From the NCBI GenBank assembly GCA_012031455.1, contig JAAUTM010000074.1:1-6734 (forward strand): a stretch of 6,734 nucleotides of DNA, read 5' to 3'. The position numbers were made by a program, and so were the translations under genes. The notes below the pieces were generated by a model. That model saw nothing but the letters and a program-made list of their open reading frames with translations. It ran no database searches and was not told the origin of the DNA. Origin of the DNA: Phycisphaerales bacterium (GTDB taxonomy: Bacteria > Planctomycetota > Phycisphaerae > Phycisphaerales > Phycisphaeraceae). This document shows, one piece after another, positions 1 through 6,734 of this stretch (positions are counted from its first letter, which is position 1; each line of letters opens with the position of its first letter).

Positions 1-69
1 TCCTTGGATCGGGAGAAGGCTGAACATTACGAGCAAGTTCAAGTCGTGCGCGCTCATCGGATGCTGTAA
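1..69 (+). CDS. Possible 3' end of an upstream gene (partial)
   Basis: Frame 1 is open from the window edge to a TAA at 67-69 and encodes 22 residues. The stretch is charged and helix-like (DREKAEHYEQVQ near the start, ending RAHRML). Nothing in it identifies a family, and it does not look like the C-terminus of ribosomal protein L21, which often precedes L27. A second frame is also open across this stretch, to a TAG near 120, so the call rests only on amino-acid composition. It could be noncoding. Confidence 0.25.
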   Translation, partial: SLDREKAEHYEQVQVVRAHRML

Positions 70-176
70 GCCGTTAAGTCAGATGCCATTGCGTCCAAGT
101 CGTCTCACGTTAACCGGACAGTAGTGAACGGAAATATTATTGTCAGGACGCTGGCAGCCGACATCCGCAGACCCAT

Positions 177-206
177 TTGCTCTTATCCCCGGTTTGACGC
201 TATAAT
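177..206 (+). promoter_or_regulatory. Sigma70-like promoter for rpmA
   Basis: A perfect TATAAT -10 box at 201-206 is preceded, across an 18-base spacer, by TTGCTC at 177-182 as a plausible -35. Transcription would start near 213, giving an rpmA leader of about 70 bases. A TTGACG at 194-199 is too close to this -10 box to serve as its -35. The -10 match is strong, the -35 moderate. The placement suggests rpmA begins its own transcript. Confidence 0.6.
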
Positions 207-217
207 TCGTAGCTCGA

Positions 218-255
218 CTGGGTGAAGCTGCCCGTGTGCATAATCCCTCACCCGG
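218..255 (+). promoter_or_regulatory. Possible hairpin in the rpmA 5' leader
   Basis: CTGGGTGA (218-225) can pair with TCACCCGG (248-255) over eight positions, one of them a G-U pair, leaving a 22-base loop. It lies in the predicted rpmA leader, about 20 bases before the Shine-Dalgarno sequence. It could be an autoregulatory structure or chance pairing. The loop is large and no known leader motif was recognised. Confidence 0.25.
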
Positions 256-284
256 TGTCTGTAAACCAACCCTGAAGGTGACAT

Positions 285-539
285 ATGGCTCATAAGAAAG
301 CCGGCGGCAGTACTCGTAACGGTCGTGACTCCAATCCGCAGTACCGCGGAATCAAAATCTACGGCGGACAGGCTGTCACCGCTGGAGGCGTCATCGTGCG
401 TCAGTGCGGTACTCCCTTTAAACCCGGCCTGAACGTCGGTCTGGGCAAGGATTACACCTTATTTGCACTGACCGAGGGCACGGTTGAGTTTCGTGGCCGC
501 AAGGTCAATGTGAAGCCTGCTGCTGTAGCCTCCAACTAA
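285..539 (+). CDS. rpmA: Ribosomal protein L27 (bL27)
   Basis: bL27 is a component of the 50S subunit; its N-terminal tail reaches toward the peptidyl-transferase centre and helps position tRNA. The 84-residue product has the usual family length and opens with the hallmark [16 protein letters not shown], followed by a conserved core with KIYGGQ, VRQCGT and GKDYTLFAL. The start is supported by the conserved N-terminus and by AAGGTG (275-280) just upstream. The segment [14 protein letters not shown] replaces the common ESKRLGVKRFGGQ type and resembles planctomycete L27 (recollection of the family, not a search). The gene is intact, with a promoter upstream and a terminator hairpin downstream. 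No rplU is visible immediately upstream, although L21 and L27 are commonly adjacent. Confidence 0.97.
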   Translation: MAHKKAGGSTRNGRDSNPQYRGIKIYGGQAVTAGGVIVRQCGTPFKPGLNVGLGKDYTLFALTEGTVEFRGRKVNVKPAAVASN

Positions 540-1732
<1,193 letters not shown>

Positions 1733-1782
1733 TATTTAGTTCGCCTGATTCGCATGAACAAGTCAATGACAGGGACGATTTC

Positions 1783-2575
1783 ATGAACGTCAATCTACTG
1801 GCCATCTCCATCGGCAACACTCGCACAAAACTGGGCGTGTTTCTCGACGGGAAACTGGTGCGAACCCTCGCCCTCACTGACGACCAGCTTGATACTCAGC
1901 TGCGACCGTTCGTGCTCGAAGCGTGGAAGGAACTGACGTTGACCAAGCAGCCAGCGGCACTCATTGCCAGTGTTAATCCGCCGCTGTATCCGAAGGTCGA
2001 GGAAATTGTCAGCGAAGCATTGCTGGAGGACCGCAGTGCTGAGGTGTTACGGATCGAAGAAGATGTAGCTGTGGCCATCGGTCGCCAACTGGACCCCGAG
2101 GCGATGGTCGGCGAAGACAGGCTGCTCAATGCCTCCGCCGCCTATAACACCCTGCAACAGGCCTGTGTGGTGGTGGATGCAGGCACCGCCATTACGGTGG
2201 ATTTCATCGACGGGTCGGGCACGTTTCATGGTGGAGCCATTGCTCCGGGTGCAACCCTGATGCTTCAATCCCTGCACGAGCACACCGGTCAATTACCGGA
2301 GATATCACCCGCCATGCCAGAGGAAGTCATCGGCCACAACACCGTGCAGGCCATGCGCACCGGCATGTACCACGGTTTGCGTGGCTTGGTGCGTGAGCTG
2401 GTGGAAAAAATATGCCGAGGTGGCTGGTGGCTTTCCGATGGTCATTGCCACCGGAGGAGATGCCGATCTGCTCTTCAAGGACTACGAGCTGGTCGAACGC
2501 ATCGTGCCTGATCTGACCCTGCTGGGTCTGGCGGTGAGTTATCAAAAAGCATTGGACGAAGAGCACCACGCCTGA
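1783..2575 (+). CDS. coaX: Type III pantothenate kinase, split by one frameshift
   Basis: CoaX phosphorylates pantothenate with ATP, the first step of coenzyme A synthesis, in the cytoplasm. Family motifs are in order: IGNTRTK (10-16), GEDR with the likely catalytic Asp (110-113), DAGTAITVD (132-140), GGAIAPG (150-156), then ATGGDAD near the C-terminus. The frame breaks at A6 (2405-2410). Removing one A continues VEK into YAEVAGGFPMVIATGG and gives 263 residues, normal for the family. AGGGA at 1771-1775 lies seven bases before the ATG. The conserved Asp of motif 1 (DxGNT) is Ser9 here, which is unusual because that Asp helps organise the active site. The gene follows obgE by 50 bases and is probably cotranscribed. 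Identity is secure; whether the protein is active is less so. Confidence 0.92.
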
Positions 2576-2613
2576 CATGATTCATTGAAGCGCACCATGA
2601 CGGAGCCTTGGAA

Positions 2614-3111
2614 GTGAATCGAATATCCACCGACCCTGACCAGCCCCAGAGCGCCCTGGCAACTGCACGGCTGTTGTGGACCGCGCTCCTGCTGGGACAG
2701 GCGGTGTTGCTGTTTGGTGCCTGTGCCTTCACCCTGATGCAAATGGGTGGCGGACAAACCGATACCGGTCATCTGCTTTCCTACATCGCCTTGTTCATGT
2801 GTCTGACCATGATCCCCGCCGGTTATGTCTTACGGGCACAAATGTACAAGCGCCACTGGGTCGGGCAGGCGGTTCGGCCACGCGGCTACCTGCTGGGCAA
2901 TGTCATTCTCTGGGCCATGTGCGAGGGGATATCCCTGCTCGGACTGGTCTCCGTGGTTTTGAGCGGCGAACTTATTCCCAACCTGATCCCCACCGTGCTG
3001 GCGCTGGGGGTGCTGGTGGTGAACTTCCCCAATGGGGCGGCCATGTTCGGGCATGGTTCCAACAACCCTTATGAACATGCGCTCAAGCCCCGCCCGCGCC
3101 GATTCAACTGA
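2614..3111 (+). CDS. Four-helix inner-membrane protein of unknown function
   Basis: I do not recognise a named family. From the chosen GTG the protein has 165 residues: a short polar N-terminus, then four likely membrane helices at about 20-42, 54-73, 92-116 and 121-138, and a basic tail ending PRPRRFN. Conserved-looking spots are the AMCEG stretch in helix 3 and NFPNG at the end of helix 4. GGAG at 2602-2605 lies eight bases before this GTG. A TTG at 2608 in the same frame would add two residues but sits only two bases from that site, so GTG is preferred. The gene starts 38 bases after coaX and is probably in the same operon. No frameshift is visible. No catalytic or cofactor-binding motif was seen. 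Confidence 0.75.
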   Translation: MNRISTDPDQPQSALATARLLWTALLLGQAVLLFGACAFTLMQMGGGQTDTGHLLSYIALFMCLTMIPAGYVLRAQMYKRHWVGQAVRPRGYLLGNVILWAMCEGISLLGLVSVVLSGELIPNLIPTVLALGVLVVNFPNGAAMFGHGSNNPYEHALKPRPRRFN

Positions 3112-3230
3112 TACTGCAACCCGCAGGCTGACTTCATCAAGCCCCCTGCAGAAAAACCTATCATGACGCAGTTGCATGAAGTTCGATGACACTTGGGGGT
3201 TCAATAATCAAAGGGGGCAGGGAGTCAACC

Positions 3231-3846
3231 ATGAGACGATTGGGGCGTTCACTTTTACGGGGGCTGGTGGTGGTGGGGCCTATCGGCCTGACCCTTTACA
3301 TCGTGGTGCTGGTGGTCGGAACGCTGGACGACATTCTGGGGGCCTGGCTTCGGACCTGATGCCCAACACTTACATCACCGGCATGGGTCTGCTGCTGGCC
3401 TCTTGCTGGTGGTTCTCATCGGAATGCTGCTGGATTCCTTCGTGGTACGCATGCTCGTGGGCGTGGCGGAGGATGTGTTCGAACGCCTGCCGCTGGTAAA
3501 AACGGTGTATGGTTCGCTCCGTGACCTGGCTGGTTTTTTCTCCCACTCACGCAAGGCACAAGGGGCCCGTCAGGTGGTACTGGTCACCCTGCCAGGCAGC
3601 GGGCTTAAATTGCTGGGTCTGGTCACCCGCGATGATCTTTCCGATTTGCCTGCCGAGTTCGGCGCCCCGGATCATGTGGCGGTTTATATTCCCATGAGCT
3701 ATGCATGGGGCGGATACACCACCATCGTCCCTCGCTCGGCTCTGACCAAAACCGACATGAGTGTCGAAGCTGCCTTGCGCTTTGCCGTCACCGCTGGCAT
3801 GTCCGCTTCCAACGATCCTTCGCAATCACAGCCGCCTGTCACCTGA
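3231..3846 (+). CDS. DUF502 family membrane protein, split by two frameshifts
   Basis: DUF502 proteins are inner-membrane proteins of unclear function with two N-terminal helices and a soluble C-terminal domain. The ATG at 3231 is preceded by AGGGAG (3219-3224). The first helix (about 8-30) contains GLVVVGPIGLTLYIVV. The frame then breaks at G5 (3338-3342, one G missing) and again at about 3401-3402 (one base missing, TC before TTG). Corrected, the chain reads through DDILGGLASDLMPN and a second helix (about 52-68) into the family hallmark ERLPLVKTVYGSLRDL (85 onward), then a beta-rich domain with VLVTLPG, LLGLVTRDDL and VAVYIPMSYAWGG. Total length is about 205 residues, normal for the family. 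The gap before it (3112-3230) shows no convincing promoter or terminator. The stop codon abuts that of the opposing gene. Confidence 0.85.
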
Positions 3847-3849
3847 TCA
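3844..3849. other. TGATCA palindrome carrying both convergent stop codons
   Basis: TGA at 3844-3846 ends the plus-strand DUF502 gene, and TCA at 3847-3849 is the TGA of the minus-strand cytidylyltransferase gene. The two form one six-base palindrome with no spacer. No bidirectional terminator hairpin with T tracts was found around it, so transcripts from both sides probably overlap or end inside the opposing gene. Confidence 0.9.
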
Positions 3850-4569
3850 TGAGCGAATATGCCCGCGTTCCTGCATGACCGCCTGCGCCAAATGCCAATC
3901 GAGTTTGGTATCCACATCCACCACTTCGCCCGGCTGGGTGATGATCGCCCTTCGATCGCTGCCCAAAAAGGCGTGCGGATGCCCTCCCGCTGACTCCAGC
4001 AGACATTGCCTCCGCACGGCAATGATGCCTCCATCAAGCATGTACACCGGGGGCAAATCCTGTCTGCGATCAATATTGTTGGCGATGAAGGGTTCCATTT
4101 GATCCCCATCTTGGCCCGTGAGCTTGCGCATCCAGTAAGGGTGCATCTTCCCCACCGCGCAGAGGCTCTGCACACTGTCGCAACCGGTGGTCTGCAATTT
4201 CTCCAGTGCCCGGTCGCAAAGGTCCGCTGGCCTGATCGGCACGTTCCCATACAAAATCACCACGCCACCGTCGAAAGAATTCCTGCTGCGAGCTTCCATC
4301 GTGATCAGGGCATGACGTGCTGCATCGGCCACGCTGGCGGTATCGTGCGCCAGTTCCGCCGGTCGCTGGATCACTTGGATGCCAATATCGCGGCCGACTT
4401 GCGCGATGGCATCCCCATCGGTGGATAACACCACCGCTCCCACCCGCTTGGACTGCCTGGCATGCTCAATCGACCACGCCACCATCGGTCTGCCTGCCAG
4501 CGGCAACACGTTCTTCCCCGGCAAGCCCTTGCTCCCCGCCCGCGCCAAAATAATCGCCAGTGTGTTCAT
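3847..4569 (-). CDS. CMP-sugar synthetase-type cytidylyltransferase (NeuA-like)
   Basis: The protein belongs to the acylneuraminate/KDO cytidylyltransferase group, which joins CMP from CTP to a nonulosonate-type sugar for surface glycans or protein glycosylation. The 240-residue length is typical. The N-terminal nucleotide-binding motif reads ILARAGSKGLPGKN (7-20), close to the family's ARGGSKGxPxKN. STDGDAIA (49-56) and RPAELAHDTAS (69-79) follow the family pattern, and DVDTKLDW (218-225) fits the metal-binding end. The usual QPTSPLR segment is replaced by YGNVPIRP (107-114), so the exact substrate (sialic, legionaminic, pseudaminic or other) cannot be assigned. The ATG is on the complement at 4567-4569, with only a weak purine-rich ribosome site (GAAAG). 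The frame is intact. It is the last gene of the minus-strand block, 95 bases after the fusion protein. Confidence 0.85.
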   Translation of the reverse strand: MNTLAIILARAGSKGLPGKNVLPLAGRPMVAWSIEHARQSKRVGAVVLSTDGDAIAQVGRDIGIQVIQRPAELAHDTASVADAARHALITMEARSRNSFDGGVVILYGNVPIRPADLCDRALEKLQTTGCDSVQSLCAVGKMHPYWMRKLTGQDGDQMEPFIANNIDRRQDLPPVYMLDGGIIAVRRQCLLESAGGHPHAFLGSDRRAIITQPGEVVDVDTKLDWHLAQAVMQERGHIRS

Positions 4570-4580
4570 TCATTCACTTT

Positions 4581-4662
4581 CAAGATCCGAAATCCGACAG
4601 CTTCAACAGCGGTGCGTCCCGCTAAATTTGAAATCCGAATTTCGAAATACAAAATTCGAAAT
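4581..4662. repeat. Degenerate AT-rich repeats (GAAATCCGA / ATTTCGAAAT type)
   Basis: Within the 95-base gap between two minus-strand genes, short related words recur: GATCCGAAATCCGA (4584-4597), GAAATCCGAATTTCGAAAT (4630-4648) and AATTCGAAAT (4653-4662). ATTTCGAAAT (4639-4648) is a perfect ten-base palindrome. The block is much richer in A and T than its neighbours. It resembles the degenerate intergenic repeats built on ATTTCGGATTTCGAA-like words that I associate with planctomycete-type genomes (recollection, not a search). Function unknown. Confidence 0.6.
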
Positions 4663-4664
4663 CA

Positions 4665-6340
4665 TCACGGTCGATGCCATTCCCTGCACACCGCGCACAA
4701 GGGTTGCTCCCCCCACTGCCCGCTTTGGTGGGCGGCAAAAACCTCCCCCAATTTCGCCCACGCCTGTGTCAATGTCGTGCCTTGGTTCACATTTCCCACA
4801 CTCGCCCTTGCCAGCCAATCCTGATCGCACAAGGCTACATTCCCATCGCTATGTACAGTCAATCGCCGCATCAGTTGCCGACAGGCGAATCGTTTGGGCG
4901 GTGATAAATCATGCGTCGCCAGATCGAGCATCAATCCGCATCCCGTGGTCGCTGGTTCGATCACCGCATGGCCTAAAAAATGAATCCATTTGTCGAAAAA
5001 GGATTCCATGTCCACCAGCGTGTCGGCTGTCTTGACCAGCCTGGGCACCATCCACGGCCTGCCCATCCATGGCCCCTGAGGCAAACGTTCATCCCGGGCA
5101 ATGCGACCATTAAACAGTTTGCTCAGGTTTTCCAGCACCTGCTTAAATCGGTCGCTGCCCATGACCTTTTCATACACAAGTGCGGTGTCGGCATTGAGCC
5201 GAAGGGTCAGCACATCCACCGGAAGGCAAAGCAGCCTCTCCACCACCCCCGGCTCACACAATAAATCCGTATCCACCGCCAGCCCGAACACCCCCAGTTC
5301 CGCTGCTTTGGTAATGATCTCCTCCCACTGCGGATGCAAAAGTGCATCCCCCAAGCCTCCCCAGCGTCACCAGCACATCAGGCACTCGGCTGATTTCCTC
5401 CAGCACCTTCACCGCCAGTTCCATCGACATGTCCGCCCGATCCAGTTTCACATGATGCTGGGGACAATCGGCCCGCCCACCATCGACGTGGTGTCAGCTC
5501 CAGTGTCACCTGCTGCGGGAGTGACGAAAGGGACCTAATCGTCACCGGTCCAAGAGCATCAGTCTCCCTGGCAACACGCAGTGAATCCGCCTGTTCCAGT
5601 TCATCACCCAAACGACCTGCAAGCGTCTGAATCAGGGCGATGCTGCGCGGCGTGTCATAGATGAACCGATAAGCACACGAACGCACCTGACCGGGTACCT
5701 GAATACACACATCGCGCCCAATGGGGTCGCTCTGCGCTCGCGATGGGTTGTATGACAATCCCTGGCCGATGGTGGCATCCGAGTCAGCCAGTTGCTCCAG
5801 CGGTTTGCGCGACATGGCAATGCCCGCAAGCCCCGGCGGAGCCTGACAGAATGTCATCGACATCGCTTCCGGGTGTTGCAGGTGCAGGGCCAGCACCTTG
5901 GAGGAAAGCTGCGGATCCACCAGCACCCAATCGCCGCCTACCAACAGGGCTGCCTGGGCTTCATGCTGCAACATGGCGTGAAGCAGCGGCTTGGCCGGAA
6001 GCAGTTCGTCATAACAGGTGGTCCCTCCCAGTCCGCCCCGCCAGGCTGTGAGTGAGGCTTTGCGTGCAGCCGTGCGCCGGGCCCACCAACGGTCAAATAA
6101 TCCTTCTTCGGTCACGTGGGTCAGAATGGGTTTGCCAACATCAAACCCCTGCCAAAGTGATGCGGCTACCTGTCTTGCGGGATGAACGATGACAATCGCA
6201 TCCAGTTCGGCGATGCGTGCCAGTCGCTCCAGAGTGTGATGCAGAATTGGCCTGCCCGCAAGCTTGTGTGACCATACCGCTGGCAACCCAAGCCGGGTGC
6301 GGTGAAGGTCGATCGGTAGCAGGGCAATGGTTTTAGGCAT
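4665..6340 (-). CDS. Nucleotidyltransferase-like / radical-SAM-like / SPASM-like fusion, two frameshifts
   Basis: On corrected reading this is about 557 residues. Residues 1 to about 270 resemble a sugar nucleotidyltransferase (SpsF/cytidylyltransferase style): LGLPAVWSHKLAGRPILHHT near the start recalls the RLPGKxLxxLxGxPLLxH signature in altered form, and ALLVGGDWVLVDP fits the acidic sheet end. From about 277 (VTLELTP) a radical-SAM-like barrel follows, with VTLGGLGDALLHPQW about 50 residues later, the usual position of GxGEPLLHP. The C-terminus has SPASM/twitch-like cysteines at about 486, 504, 548 and 551, with HSDGNVALC between. The first-domain CxxxCxxC cluster motif is absent. Frame breaks: an extra base in GGGG (plus 5460-5463) and one in CCCC (plus 5359-5362). 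No clear Shine-Dalgarno sequence precedes the ATG at 6338-6340. It was probably involved in activating or modifying a surface sugar together with the cytidylyltransferase next to it; the chemistry is unknown. Confidence 0.75.
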
Positions 6341-6419
6341 ACGTCAGAACTGCTCACACCCGAATTTAGTCATGTCGTTTGTTTTAGAAAAAAACACCCG
6401 TGATATTGAGTCCGCTGAT

Positions 6420-6734
6420 TCATGGCTTTTCACCCACCGGTACCGCTCCCTGTCTGAGGTTGGTTTTTTGACGGGTGCTTTGCAATCGTCGCAATGCCTC
6501 CTCAAAAATGCGTTCCGCCTCATCAAATGCCTGCAACAACCATTGCAGATTTTCGATGTCCCGGTCCAGTTGCTGTTTCTGTTTGGCAAATGGGTCGGTT
6601 TCGATCTGATGTTCGATGATGCGGTCAGCCCCTTGCGCGTTTTATACACACCGATGGTGTTCAGATCGTTGATAAGGTTGAAAGTTTCCCCCCAGCATCG
6701 CCACCCGCTTTTTATTGGCATCAATTTTCGCATA
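6420..6734 (-). CDS. C-terminal end of an alpha-helical protein, partial, two frameshifts
   Basis: The gene enters from the right edge and ends at TGA (TCA at 6420-6422). Read straight, no frame makes sense, but two homopolymer corrections do: remove one C from C6 (6688-6693) and add one to C4 (6629-6632). The joined 104-residue tail starts YAKIDANKKRVAMLGETFNL, continues LNTIGVYKTRKGADRIIEHQ, and then forms a long heptad-like helix (KQKQQLDRDIENLQWLLQAF, DEAERIFEEALRRL) before a polar end, VPVGEKP. I do not recognise the family from this piece. Position next to sugar-activation genes would fit a DUF115/Maf-type flagellin glycosyltransferase tail, but that is a guess from context. It lies upstream of the fusion gene, 79 bases away, on the same strand. 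Confidence 0.6.

Noticed and set aside
2405..2410. Programmed ribosomal slippage at A6 in coaX
   Set aside because: A6 could slip in principle, but seven similar indels nearby, none in known recoding sites, make miscounted homopolymers the simpler explanation. No stimulatory structure was evident.
3133..3208. Promoter ahead of the DUF502 gene (TTCATC/TATCAT or TTCGAT/AATAAT)
   Set aside because: Spacings of 20 and 15 bases and weak boxes do not make a convincing promoter.
4379..5035. Long plus-strand open frame across the repeat block
   Set aside because: It is antisense to two recognisable minus-strand genes, and its middle part is just translated repeat (SEFRNTKFEI).
6388..6400. Minus-strand T7 run as a terminator after the right-edge gene
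   Set aside because: No stable local hairpin precedes it; the only good arm, CACCCGT with ACGGGTG, would need a loop of about 70 bases.
6344..6733. Minus-strand 129-residue open frame
   Set aside because: Composition is implausible, and only its segment before the second homopolymer break coincides with the likely gene frame. The corrected path ending at 6420 is far more protein-like.

Overview
This window looks like chromosomal DNA of moderately high GC from a bacterium, most likely a planctomycete (Phycisphaerae-like). The L27 N-terminal half ([17 protein letters not shown]), the CoaX motif variant and the fused nucleotidyltransferase/radical-SAM-like protein point that way, but this is inference from recognised protein styles, not a database result.

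Left half, plus strand. A possible 3' end of an upstream gene (1-69) is followed by a sigma70-like promoter (177-206) and rpmA (ribosomal protein L27, 285-539). A clear intrinsic-terminator hairpin (659-684) lies just before obgE (ribosome-assembly GTPase, 696-1732). Then come coaX (type III pantothenate kinase, 1783-2575), an unrecognised four-helix membrane protein (2614-3111) and a DUF502 membrane protein (3231-3846). This is mostly housekeeping: ribosome assembly and CoA synthesis, plus two small inner-membrane proteins.

Right half, minus strand. Transcription runs from the right edge leftward. First is the C-terminal end of an alpha-helical, probably coiled-coil protein (6420-6734). Next is a long fusion of a nucleotidyltransferase-like domain, a radical-SAM-like barrel and a SPASM/twitch-like cysteine tail (4665-6340). 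Last is a CMP-sugar synthetase-type cytidylyltransferase (3847-4569). Together they look like part of a surface-sugar or glycoprotein/flagellin glycosylation locus that activates a nonulosonate-like sugar. The two blocks converge, and their stop codons abut inside a single TGATCA palindrome, with no intergenic space.

Main caution: five of the eight protein-coding regions are split by one-base indels, eight in total, and seven of these lie in homopolymer runs. Each break has conserved protein on both sides, and obgE and coaX are normally essential or important. The simplest reading is sequencing or assembly error, not gene decay, so gene calls here span the breaks. The most interesting biology is the radical-SAM-like domain, which has no CxxxCxxC motif in any frame, and the CoaX motif-1 Asp-to-Ser change.
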